A DNA stretch of 37,667 nucleotides from Candidatus Zhuqueibacterota bacterium. GTDB lineage: Bacteria; Zhuqueibacterota; Zhuqueibacteria; Thermofontimicrobiales; Thiofontviventaceae. The position numbers and the translations under genes were made by a program. This document shows positions 1 through 9,047 of this stretch, one piece after another (positions within the stretch are counted from its first letter, which is position 1; the number at the start of each line of letters is the position of its first letter). The stretch covers positions 1 to 37,667 of the forward strand of contig JAFGOE010000104.1 in assembly GCA_016926625.1 (NCBI GenBank), in the 5' to 3' direction. The notes under the pieces were generated by a model, which saw only the letters and a program-made list of their open reading frames with translations, searched no databases and was not told where the DNA came from.

Positions 1-964
1 AGTTGTTATTTAAATAATACCAAATAGTTAAAATGATAATAAAGAAAATAAGAAAATAACTTGATTTTATCGTAAAATTATGATATATTACTTGTGACAT
101 TTGTGATACATATTAAATCATCAACTAGATGTCACTGTATTTTATAATTTATTGGTGTCTGCCTCATCATGATGTCAGGTCGATTCCTTATGTGCTAGGT
201 CGATATTGAATTGATGTTTGTGGGGTGTTCTTTTATTAATTCAGATGAATTCAAAATGAAGACGAGATTGACATCGATTTATTCAACGAGTATAGAGTCG
301 AATTTTTTATCAGAAAATAAAAGTATCTATTAAATCATTTTTTTGCATAGAGAATAGACATTCGATAAATAAAGCCGTATAATATGTATATTTTCGATTG
401 TAGCACTAAATTGGATAATACAATATCTAAAATCTGTTTTGTGTCTTATTCAATCTGATCTCATGAGTTTTATCCCACTCATTGAAATTCATGTCGTTCA
501 TGAGATGAAAGGGGGTGATAAACAGCACTAATACGCGCTTTAAAATTCTGGATTTACTAATTTAGAGTATGGGGAAATGATTACGTGAACTGATATTTAC
601 ATTTTTATCCTGAATAATTCGGATTAGTAATGAATAGAAGCCGAGAGAGTTTTCCCCTTAAAACTCAGTTGTGAAATTTGTTTTATTATCCGGCTCCGCG
701 AATGGTTAAAAGAATATATATTATAGATCAATCGAGATATTTTCATTTGTTAAATAGACCTCAATCTGACTTCAGTATTTAGTTTTTATTGAGACATTCC
801 TTCACAACTTCATCAGATTAGATTTTCTATTGTTTAACATTTTTTGTACACCTGCACAAATAATATGTAAGTAACACAATAAATAGTCCTGCATTAATAT
901 TTGTGCAAACATTAATATTTATTATATGTGAACTCATTTCACAATACTTGTAAGGGAGGTAACT
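1..964. other. AT-rich gene-free leader region
   Basis: No open reading frame of useful length with a ribosome binding site is visible on either strand. The DNA is visibly more AT-rich than the coding DNA downstream. I recognise no RNA gene or riboswitch in it. The last 120 bases carry an inverted repeat and a weak promoter candidate, listed separately. It may be a long regulatory leader or decayed sequence. Confidence 0.6.
853..907. promoter_or_regulatory. Inverted repeat, possible operator upstream of the surface-protein gene
   Basis: TGCACAAATA at 853-862 is matched exactly by its reverse complement TATTTGTGCA at 898-907, with 35 bases between them. The right arm overlaps a weak -35-like TTGTGC (901-906), followed after 16 bases by TATATG (923-928). 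The geometry would suit a repressor or activator site about 60-110 bases upstream of the start codon. No regulator is identified. Confidence 0.3.
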
Positions 965-3900
965 ATGTATTCCAGATTTAAATTATCAACAATAGTCTTT
1001 TTAAGTATGATATTGATATTTCAGATGGTTTTATTTGAATACACGAGTCTGCAGGCTGCCCCTGTCGATAAACAGGAACAGTGGGCTAATCTGTGGGATG
1101 AATGGATAACCGGAATTAATACACCGCCAAAGGGTTCTTATCAAGAAGATGATGTCATCCCATATCGATTTTATATGAATACTCTGACGACCGGGTCACA
1201 TACGTTAACGATAGAATATGAATCGACGAAAGCCGGCGTTCATGCGTTTGATTATTTAATGACGTATAATGCTACCGAAACCCCCTCGATTGGTGATGAT
1301 ATCACCAATTTCCCCTGGGCTGGTCCCAGCACATATGCTATTCCACTCGATCCGAATGTCAGCGGAGCTGGTGTGACTCAGCAGCCAGGAAATTTTACGA
1401 TTTATAATGGCACTATTACAGCGGTCTCTTCTTATACATTATTGGGTACTTATCTCGGAGATAGCAATACGCAGATAACAATTACCTTCGAAGCTGCATC
1501 AGAAGAAGTATTGATCGTCTGGGGAGGTCATATCGCTTCTGAAGATGACTGGGGTGATGGTTATGGAGCCGGAGGTGTTACAGGCGCTCCGTTTCATATG
1601 AAACTTGCTGCTTTAGATGGTGCTTCTATAGGCGAAAGACATTTGCAGGTTCGTGTAGAGGAGAGTACAGAAGAAGGAATCGAAATATCTGCGATGAAGA
1701 CGGCGAATGCCGAGTTAAAACGGACCTATGAATGGACAATCGAAAAGACCGTCTTTCCGGATAAATGGGACCTGTTCAAGGGCGATACAGGTACATCCCT
1801 GTATAAGATCGTAGTAACTAAATCAGTGGCATCTGATGTGATCACGGTCTCCGGTAAGATCTGTGTTGAAAATCTGGATGATGAGCTGCCCACGGAAGGA
1901 TTGAAGATTGTCGATGAGTTAAAATATAAGACAGGGACGATGGATTGGGAGACTGTTCCCGGTGCTACCGAGACCATTATTCCTGATGAACAGATTCCCG
2001 CCGGCGAGACCGTATGCTATTATTACTCATTTACCTTCGATGCGATCAAAGACGCGGAGTATATGAACGTTGCGACGGTCACCATAACCAATTATGATGG
2101 TTATCTTGGAGAAGAGCATGATGTCGAAGCCATGTACCAAATTGGCACTATTACGACACCGACATCAGAAATATTAGGTAGCGTAAATGTCGAGGACACG
2201 AATGGCAAGTCCTGGAAATTCGAAGAGAGCGGATCAGTTACCTACGAAAAGATATTCGATTGTGATGATGCAGGCGTCAATGAGAACACGGCTACTATCC
2301 TGGAAACAGAGCAATATTCAACCGCATCGGTCACTGTTAATTGTTATTCGCTTGATATTAAGAAAGATGCGAAGACATCGTTCAAACGATCGTACTCGTG
2401 GACGATCGATAAATGGGCAGAATATGCCGTACTCGATCTCAAAGGTTGCGTTGCAACAGAGGTTCCTTACAAGGTACTGGTTGAAGCGACGTATATTGAT
2501 GAAGATTTTAAAGTTTGCGGAACGATCTATATTCACAATCCAGCACCCATGCCTGCTATTATCAATAAAATAGAGGATGTGATTGTTGGTGCATTGACTG
2601 TTGAATTAGAGGATGATGCACTCACATTCCCATACACCCTGGAACCTGATGGAACACTGGAGATTAAGTATTGTGCGACCTTGCCGGATGCAGAGACAAG
2701 AAAAAATGTCGCTACTGCCTATCTGCAGAATTACGATTATGAATACCTGAGAGAACAACTAATTAGCACACCGACAGGCGAGACCAAATTCTCCGCATCG
2801 GTCGAGTTCGTGTTCGATAAGCCGGAAGAAGTTGATGAATGTGTGAAGGTGACCGATACGAACTTCACAGATCCATTGGCCGAGAAGCTGTGTGTCGTTG
2901 ATGCTCCGAAGACGTTCGAATATGTGTTGCCGTTCGGACCCTATTATTCAACCGGAACGGTCACACACGACAATACGGCAAAGTTTGTGACGTGCGATAC
3001 GAAGACGGAAGGCAGCGATAGCTGGAAACTGACGATCAACGTCAAATGTGAACCCGCGGTAGCCGATTTCACGGCCGAGCCGACATCGGGTATCTCTCCA
3101 CTGGAAGTTCAGTTCACAGATCTTTCGACCAACGCGGCACGATGGCTGTGGGAATTTGGAGATGGAACGACCAGCGAAGAACAGCACCCAGTCCATGTCT
3201 TCAAAAATCCGCCACATAAATATTACACCGTGAAACTCACGGTCTGGGATTGCTGCGAAGAATATACGGATTCGATCACGAAAGAGAATTTCATTCAGGT
3301 GATCCGTCCGACGACGGTTGGATTCAGTGCCTTCCCGATCGTTGGGACACCGGAATTGGAAGTCCAATTCTACAACCTCAGCGGTGGTGTAACCACGCAT
3401 TGGGTATGGACCTACGGTGATGGCGCAGTAGACGAGTTCCAGCATGGCGTGATGAGCATGATCAATCCGCTTCATGTGTACACCGAAGAGGGCTCCTACT
3501 CGGTATGTCTGGAAGGCTCCGGACAGGGCGGCTATGATAAGATGTGTGTGAACGATCTGATCTATGTGGATGAAGATTATGCCGCGATCGAATTGGTTGA
3601 AGGCGGAATGACGCTGGCTGGCGAAGATTGGAACGATGCCATCGATCACGATGTGATTCCTCCGGATGCCAGTGTGGTAGCCATCAATGGTGATGCCTGG
3701 GCAATCTTCAAGTTTGCAGGGTCGGAAACACGAATGATCGATAAGATTCGTATTCTGTCCAACGACGTATTTGAATCGCGATTCAAGAACCATCTGACGA
3801 AAGATTTCCAGTTGTGGGTTTCCGAAGATGGCGTTAATTTCACCCCAGGCTTTGTCGGTACGTTGTCGTTCCTGAGCACGTGGGAGACATTCGAATTTGC

Positions 3901-4363
3901 GCCGGTGAAGGCGACCTATCTGAAACTGGTATTAGTGAATGCCCGGGGCGCTGCGTCACCCTATGCCTCTATCTGTGAATTCCAGGTATTTGGTAAAGTC
4001 GCAACGACCAATACGAAGGACATGATGGCGTTCACCATGGCAGAAGAACATGAAGTAATAGCTCTGCCGACGGATTACGGCCTGTCGCAGAATTATCCCA
4101 ATCCGTTTAATCCCGAGACGTCGATCAACTATCAGCTCCCGGAAGATGCGGATATTCGTTTGGATATCTACAACGTTCGCGGTGAATTGGTGACGACGCT
4201 GGTCAATTCACGAATGAGTGCGGGATATCATCAGGCAATCTGGAATGCCACGGATCGTTTCGGAAATGCGGTTTCGGGTGGTATGTACTTCTATTCGATC
4301 CAGATCGCATCTGAAAACGCCGGGAAGCAACTGTTTACCAGGAAGATGATACTTCTCAAGTAA
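965..4363 (+). CDS. Secreted multidomain surface protein with paired Ig-like modules, two PKD domains, discoidin-like domain and C-terminal sorting/FlgD-like domain
   Basis: 1132 residues, ATG preceded by a strong AAGGGAGGT site. Residues 1-32 form a Sec signal peptide ending near LQAAP. Residues about 33-230 resemble the N-terminal beta domain of DUF11-type surface proteins (AWGGHI-like motif seen here as VWGGHI). Two long related modules follow, starting at Y255 (YEWTIEK) and Y477 (YSWTIDK), each ending in a DTN...F...V.C segment. PKD domains lie at about 698-780 (WEFGDGT) and 784-870 (WTYGDGA). A discoidin (F5/8-type) domain lies at about 874-1015. The C-terminus (about 1034-1132) has QNYPNPFNPE and a GMYFYSIQ ending, the sorting/FlgD-like fold of FCB-group exported proteins. 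Likely role: cell-surface adhesion or substrate contact; no catalytic domain seen. A strong terminator follows, so it is probably monocistronic. Confidence 0.85.
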   Translation: MYSRFKLSTIVFLSMILIFQMVLFEYTSLQAAPVDKQEQWANLWDEWITGINTPPKGSYQEDDVIPYRFYMNTLTTGSHTLTIEYESTKAGVHAFDYLMTYNATETPSIGDDITNFPWAGPSTYAIPLDPNVSGAGVTQQPGNFTIYNGTITAVSSYTLLGTYLGDSNTQITITFEAASEEVLIVWGGHIASEDDWGDGYGAGGVTGAPFHMKLAALDGASIGERHLQVRVEESTEEGIEISAMKTANAELKRTYEWTIEKTVFPDKWDLFKGDTGTSLYKIVVTKSVASDVITVSGKICVENLDDELPTEGLKIVDELKYKTGTMDWETVPGATETIIPDEQIPAGETVCYYYSFTFDAIKDAEYMNVATVTITNYDGYLGEEHDVEAMYQIGTITTPTSEILGSVNVEDTNGKSWKFEESGSVTYEKIFDCDDAGVNENTATILETEQYSTASVTVNCYSLDIKKDAKTSFKRSYSWTIDKWAEYAVLDLKGCVATEVPYKVLVEATYIDEDFKVCGTIYIHNPAPMPAIINKIEDVIVGALTVELEDDALTFPYTLEPDGTLEIKYCATLPDAETRKNVATAYLQNYDYEYLREQLISTPTGETKFSASVEFVFDKPEEVDECVKVTDTNFTDPLAEKLCVVDAPKTFEYVLPFGPYYSTGTVTHDNTAKFVTCDTKTEGSDSWKLTINVKCEPAVADFTAEPTSGISPLEVQFTDLSTNAARWLWEFGDGTTSEEQHPVHVFKNPPHKYYTVKLTVWDCCEEYTDSITKENFIQVIRPTTVGFSAFPIVGTPELEVQFYNLSGGVTTHWVWTYGDGAVDEFQHGVMSMINPLHVYTEEGSYSVCLEGSGQGGYDKMCVNDLIYVDEDYAAIELVEGGMTLAGEDWNDAIDHDVIPPDASVVAINGDAWAIFKFAGSETRMIDKIRILSNDVFESRFKNHLTKDFQLWVSEDGVNFTPGFVGTLSFLSTWETFEFAPVKATYLKLVLVNARGAASPYASICEFQVFGKVATTNTKDMMAFTMAEEHEVIALPTDYGLSQNYPNPFNPETSINYQLPEDADIRLDIYNVRGELVTTLVNSRMSAGYHQAIWNATDRFGNAVSGGMYFYSIQIASENAGKQLFTRKMILLK

Positions 4364-4386
4364 AACTCTTATATTCAAGTCGTTTT

Positions 4387-4418
4387 AAAAAAGCCTCCTC
4401 CATAGGAGGCTTTTTTTT
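4387..4418 (+). terminator. Intrinsic terminator after the surface-protein gene
   Basis: GCCTCC (4393-4398), loop TCCATA, GGAGGC (4405-4410), then eight T. The stem is extended by flanking A/T pairs. It lies 24 bases after the stop codon. Confidence 0.9.
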
Positions 4419-4617
4419 AGATTTTTGAATATCAAATAACTTGCTTTTTAGTATGGAATAATGTATTTTCTAACCGCGAACCTCTTCGCGCCATTGTGCT
4501 GTCGCATCTGATGAAAATATCCTTGATTAATCTGTTTGGAGAAATTCAGCAGGCACACTCGATGGTTTAATTTTCTTTTTTATTACCAAAACAAACACCA
4601 TAATGGAGGTAGTATCG

Positions 4618-7239
4618 ATGAAACACACAGCCTCCCTACTGTTCACATTACTCTTTATGATGATAATCATGCAATCAGTTAAAGTAGCCGCTGACAATCC
4701 TGAAGCGAATCCTGCTGCGATGATCCTTTCGGGTAATTATCGCTTCACCGTTCTCACATCCAGTGTAGTCCGAATAGAGTGGAGTGAAGACGGATTATTC
4801 GAAGACCGAGCCTCGCTCGTCTTCGTCAATCGCAACCTATTAATTCCTCCTTTCAACCAGTCGACAGAAAACGGATGGAATGTAATAAGCACAGAGAAGC
4901 TGAAACTCTGTTTTAAGCCGGGTACCGGAAAGTTCGATGAAAGCAACCTCTATATTGAATTCGACTGCAACGGAACGAAAAAAATATGGAAACCGGGTCT
5001 CAAGAATAAGGGTAATCTCAAAGGTACGGCCCGTACGTTGGATGGATTCAATGGGAATGTCAACTCATGGTCGCACCAGGAGATCGATCTCGGTGAGGGA
5101 CTGATCTCCAGGGATGGCTGGGTGCTGATCGACGATAGCGAACGCCCCTTGTTCGATGATTCTGATTGGCCCTGGGTACAAGCAAGACCCAACAAGAAAT
5201 TACAGGATTATTATTTCTTCGGTTACGGACATGACTACAAACGAGCGTTATACGAGTTTATGCAAATTGCCGGGAAAATAGCTCTGCCACCTAAATTTGC
5301 CTTTGGTTCATGGTGGTCGCGGTACTGGGAGTACAGCGATTGGGAGTTGCGCGAATTGGTTAAAGAATTCGAAGCCAACGATGTGCCTCTGGACGTACTG
5401 GTAGTCGATATGGACTGGCACATCACGTCAAAGCCGGAATGGTATGACAAGGGCAAGATGATCAAGGACCAGGCGGATCAGGGGATCGGTTGGACCGGAT
5501 TTACCTGGAACAGGAACTATTTCCCGGATCCTGAGAAGTTTTTGCAATGGACCGCGGTTCGGGATTTGAACGTGTGCATGAATCTTCATCCCGCCTCGGG
5601 CATTCAACCACATGAAGAACAGTATCCCGAAATGGCGCGCGCCATGGGGATCGATCCGAACACGAAGCAATACGTCCCTTTCGACATCGTGAACAAGAAT
5701 TTTGCCGAGAACTTTCTGAAGATCGTGCTTCATCCGATGGAAGAGGATGGAGTCGATTTCTGGTGGCTCGACTGGCAACAGTGGAGCACGACCAGCATAA
5801 AAGGCGTGAATCCGACCTTCTATCTCAATTACGTGTTCTTTAGTGACATGGAACGCAGGAACCATAAGCGGCCGTTGATATTTCACCGCTACGGAGGACT
5901 CGGGAATCACAGGTATCAGATCGGATTCTCCGGTGATTCGCACGTCAGCTGGAAATCACTCGATTTCCAGCCGTATTTCACCGCTAACGCCGCCAACGTG
6001 GGCTTCGGTTTCTGGAGCCATGACATCGGAGGGCATTATCATGGCGGAAGCGATCCTGAACTCTACACCCGCTGGGTGCAATTCGGCATATTCAGTCCCA
6101 TCCTGAGAACCCATTGCACCAAGAGCAACGAGATCGAGCGCAGAATCTGGGCATACCCCTATGATAATTTCAAAATCATGCGATATGCGTTTCAATTACG
6201 ATATGCTCTGATCCCCTATATCTACACCATGGCACGCAAGGCACACGATTCCGGAATCTCGATATGCCGTCCGATGTATTACGATTATCCGGATGATGCC
6301 GCAGCATATAATTATCCAAACCAATACATGTTTGGTGACGACTTGATCGTGTCCCCGATCACACGGCCTATGGGAAATGATAGTCTGTTCGTCACCCAAA
6401 AGATTTGGCTGCCAAAAGGGAAGTGGTACGACTGGAATACTGGCTCACTTATGGAAGGTAATATTACGATCAAGCGTACGTATGCACTGGACGAAATCCC
6501 TATTTTCGTGCGCGCCGGTGCCATCGTACCCATGCAGCCGAAGATGAGTTGCATCGATGAGAAACCGGTCGATCCTCTTATTCTGACAATTTTCCCGGGT
6601 TCTGACGGTTTAGTCAGTATCTATGATGACCAGGGAAATACGAATGATTATAAAGACGGAAAATTCACATTGACAGACGTCGGATCGAAAATACATGACC
6701 ATACATTAACGGTAACGATACACCCGGTGAAAGGCGAGTATCCCGGAATGATCGAAGCCAGGACTTATGAAATTCAATGTCCGCTGAGCTTTCCCCCGGA
6801 ATCCGTCGTCCTCAATGGTGAAAAGTTGAATTATGTTGGTCCTGATTCTGATGAGGCAGGATGGACGTACTGTGGCGATCAATTGATGACGGTGATCAGG
6901 ACTAAAAAATTTGACGTTCACTCAGTCGTCAATCTGGACATCGAATTTCCCGACGAAGATGGCGGACTACTGAACGACAATATTCGCAAGTTTAAAAATT
7001 TAATTAAATTCACCAAAGCATTAGCCGTGAACAACTGGGATAAATCCAAATACTCCAACGATCTGGTCGTGAATGCAGCACAGACTGGCTTGATGATTAG
7101 TATGAATCCGACTCAGATTCAGGAAGAGTTGAATCGATTTACCAGTGAATGGTACATGATTACCGACATGATCGAACAGGCCACAACGGAGAAAAAGGAG
7201 TTACGGGCCTATTATGAGTTGCTGGTGGCGGGGGAATAG
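4618..7239 (+). CDS. Exported GH31 family alpha-glycosidase (alpha-glucosidase/alpha-xylosidase type)
   Basis: 873 residues from ATG 4618, chosen because GGAGGT lies just upstream and a signal peptide (MKHTASLLFTLLFMM...) follows; an in-frame ATG at 4603 is part of the ribosome binding site itself. The GH31 barrel shows the order expected of the family: DVLVVDMDWH, then WWLDWQQ with D385 as predicted nucleophile, then GFSGDS with D440 as predicted acid/base, then HDIGGHYHG. A beta-rich C-terminal part follows (IFVRAGAIVPMQ, DDQGNTNDY). The last roughly 90 residues look helical and are not part of the usual GH31 core. Retaining hydrolysis of terminal alpha-linked glucose or xylose is known for the family; which sugar is used here cannot be told. 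The neighbouring GH3, GH5 and CE2 genes favour a hemicellulose side chain. Confidence 0.9.
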   Translation: MKHTASLLFTLLFMMIIMQSVKVAADNPEANPAAMILSGNYRFTVLTSSVVRIEWSEDGLFEDRASLVFVNRNLLIPPFNQSTENGWNVISTEKLKLCFKPGTGKFDESNLYIEFDCNGTKKIWKPGLKNKGNLKGTARTLDGFNGNVNSWSHQEIDLGEGLISRDGWVLIDDSERPLFDDSDWPWVQARPNKKLQDYYFFGYGHDYKRALYEFMQIAGKIALPPKFAFGSWWSRYWEYSDWELRELVKEFEANDVPLDVLVVDMDWHITSKPEWYDKGKMIKDQADQGIGWTGFTWNRNYFPDPEKFLQWTAVRDLNVCMNLHPASGIQPHEEQYPEMARAMGIDPNTKQYVPFDIVNKNFAENFLKIVLHPMEEDGVDFWWLDWQQWSTTSIKGVNPTFYLNYVFFSDMERRNHKRPLIFHRYGGLGNHRYQIGFSGDSHVSWKSLDFQPYFTANAANVGFGFWSHDIGGHYHGGSDPELYTRWVQFGIFSPILRTHCTKSNEIERRIWAYPYDNFKIMRYAFQLRYALIPYIYTMARKAHDSGISICRPMYYDYPDDAAAYNYPNQYMFGDDLIVSPITRPMGNDSLFVTQKIWLPKGKWYDWNTGSLMEGNITIKRTYALDEIPIFVRAGAIVPMQPKMSCIDEKPVDPLILTIFPGSDGLVSIYDDQGNTNDYKDGKFTLTDVGSKIHDHTLTVTIHPVKGEYPGMIEARTYEIQCPLSFPPESVVLNGEKLNYVGPDSDEAGWTYCGDQLMTVIRTKKFDVHSVVNLDIEFPDEDGGLLNDNIRKFKNLIKFTKALAVNNWDKSKYSNDLVVNAAQTGLMISMNPTQIQEELNRFTSEWYMITDMIEQATTEKKELRAYYELLVAGE

Positions 7240-7733
7240 CATGGTTTGATGCAAAGCTGAAAACATGAAGAAAAGCTGTGGATACGAAGGGCGCGAAGGA
7301 AATGAAGATAACGAAAAAAATTTGTAGACACGAAGCTCACGAAGGTAACGAAGATCACGAAGAAAAGCTGGAACCACGAAGCTCACGAAGGTAACGAAGA
7401 TCACGAAGAAAAGCTTTGGACATGAAGGCACGAGGAAAACTTTTCACCACAGAGAGCACAGAGCCCAACTCAACCCTACCAAAGTTTTTAAATTTTAATA
7501 GCCCGCTTTAGCGGGCTTTAAATCACAAAAAAATGGGGTGGTTGGGATTGGGGCTCTGTGTTCTCTGTGTCCTCTGTGGTTCAATAATCTTTTCTTCGTG
7601 CTCTTCGTGATAAAAGCTTTTCTTCGTGAGCTTCGTGTCCAAAGATTTTCTGCGTGTCTACAGCTTTTCTTCGTAATTACAGCTTTTCAAAAGTACACTT
7701 CATTACCAACCCCAAAATCAAGAGGGACGAATT
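7240..7733. repeat. Large imperfect inverted repeat array built of CTTCGTG and CTCTGTG units
   Basis: Left side (about 7262-7480) is full of CACGAAG-type units, including a 41-base block at 7329-7369 repeated at 7375-7415, followed by CACAGAG-type units near 7446-7465. The right side (about 7533-7690) carries the reverse complement in mirrored order: CTCTGTG units, then CTTCGTG units, with AGCTTTTCTTCGT recurring. The axis is the hairpin at 7498-7521. Open frames here give low-complexity proteins (LFFVLFVIKAFLRELR) and are not credible genes. Such arrays occur in several bacterial phyla as dispersed intergenic repeats of unknown function. Confidence 0.8.
7498..7521. terminator. Hairpin at the axis of the inverted repeat array, possible bidirectional terminator
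   Basis: GCCCGC (7501-7506), loop TTTA, GCGGGC (7511-7516), flanked by A/T runs on both sides. The T tract is short (TTTAAA), so termination strength is uncertain. It would end GH31 transcription before galK. Confidence 0.5.
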
Positions 7734-9035
7734 ATGGCTTCAGCGACAGATCTTATCCGTTTTATCGAATCGGATGACATTCTTCCGGAATTCAGGTTAC
7801 TGTACGGATCTCATGAGGAGGAAATTGGAAGACAGCGCGAGCGCTATAAACGATTAATTGTACTCTACAAGGAACGATTCACTGATGAAAACCTGAGTCT
7901 GTTCAGCACACCGGGTCGTACCGAGATCGGAGGCAACCATACGGATCATAATCACGGACGCGTGTTGGCAGCGAGCGTGAATCTCGATTCAGTAGCGATT
8001 GCGAGCCCCGTCAGCGATGCTATGATTACGGTTCATTCAGAGGGATTTGAACAGCCCTTTATCGTGAACACGTCCGATTTAAAAATAGATGTTAAAGAAA
8101 AAGGTACAACTACAGCGCTAATACGTGGCATCGCGTCGCGTTTCAAAGAGTTGGGCCATCGTATCGGTGGGTTCCACGCTTACATCAGCAGCGACGTGCT
8201 GGTTGGATCAGGCTTAAGTTCCTCGGCTTCGATCGAGGTCTTGATCGGCACCATCCTCAACAGCTTTTACAACGGTTCAAACATATCGCCGAAAGAGCTG
8301 GCGATGATCGGCCAATATGCTGAAAATAATTATTTCGGGAAACCGTGCGGTTTGATGGATCAAACCGCCTGTGCGGTCGGTGGGATTATTGCGATCGACT
8401 TCAACGATCCGCAGCATCCGGACGTGAGGAAGGTGAATTTCGATTTAGCATCCAGGAATTACAGCCTGCTCGTCGTGGATACGGGTGGAAGCCATGCCGA
8501 TTTGACCGATGATTACGCTTCCATCCCCACAGAGATGAAGCGGCTGGCCAACGAACTGAACGCACAAGTCGCGCGGGAACTGACTGTCAACGATATCATC
8601 GACAATATGAAAGCACTGAGAAAGAAAGTAGGCGACCGCGCCATTTTGCGAGTGCTGCACTTTTTGGGCGACAATCAACGCGTCCTCGAACAGGTGGATA
8701 CGTTAGAGCAGGATCGCTTCGATCTCTTCCTGCAATTAGTCACCGAATCCGGTAACTCCTCGAACAAGTGGCTGCAGAACTGCTACACCATCAAAGATCC
8801 TACGGAACAGGGCGTCAATTTAGCGCTTGCCCTGTCGGAACAATACATCCATCGATGCGGTCACGGCGCCTGCCGTGTTCATGGCGGCGGATTCGCAGGG
8901 ACGATTCAAGTGTTCCTTCACAATGAACATATAGCCGGATTCCTGAAAATGATGCAGCCCGTGTTCGGAGATTCGGCGGTGCGTGTGCTTAATATCCGGT
9001 CTGTGGGAACGTATCAATTTAGTCTAAACGAGTAA
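7734..9035 (+). CDS. galK: Galactokinase (GHMP kinase family)
   Basis: 433 residues. Phosphorylates galactose at C1 with ATP, the first committed step of the Leloir pathway, in the cytoplasm. PGRTEIGGNHTDHNHG (from residue 60) is the galactokinase signature in the variant form also seen in clostridial-type enzymes; GSGLSSSAS (near 160) is the GHMP phosphate-binding loop; a GGGFAGTIQVFL segment near 381 is the third GHMP motif. Start ATG 7734 has GAGGGA upstream. The next gene begins 12 bases after the stop, so the two are probably cotranscribed. Placed among exported glycosidases, it likely handles galactose released from a galactose-bearing polysaccharide. galT and galE are not in the window. 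Confidence 0.92.
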   Translation: MASATDLIRFIESDDILPEFRLLYGSHEEEIGRQRERYKRLIVLYKERFTDENLSLFSTPGRTEIGGNHTDHNHGRVLAASVNLDSVAIASPVSDAMITVHSEGFEQPFIVNTSDLKIDVKEKGTTTALIRGIASRFKELGHRIGGFHAYISSDVLVGSGLSSSASIEVLIGTILNSFYNGSNISPKELAMIGQYAENNYFGKPCGLMDQTACAVGGIIAIDFNDPQHPDVRKVNFDLASRNYSLLVVDTGGSHADLTDDYASIPTEMKRLANELNAQVARELTVNDIIDNMKALRKKVGDRAILRVLHFLGDNQRVLEQVDTLEQDRFDLFLQLVTESGNSSNKWLQNCYTIKDPTEQGVNLALALSEQYIHRCGHGACRVHGGGFAGTIQVFLHNEHIAGFLKMMQPVFGDSAVRVLNIRSVGTYQFSLNE

Positions 9036-9047
9036 TGGAGGATTTAA

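Noticed and set aside
500..560. Short frame after GAAAGGGGGTGAT as a small gene
   Set aside because: It stops after a few codons and has no continuation in any frame.
2948..3793. 281-codon minus-strand frame
   Set aside because: Antisense shadow of the well-supported surface-protein gene; the sense frame has clear PKD domains here.
7201..7857. Open frames on both strands giving proteins rich in LRELRV and FVLFV patterns
   Set aside because: They are translations of the CTTCGTG/CTCTGTG repeats, low in complexity, without ribosome binding sites.
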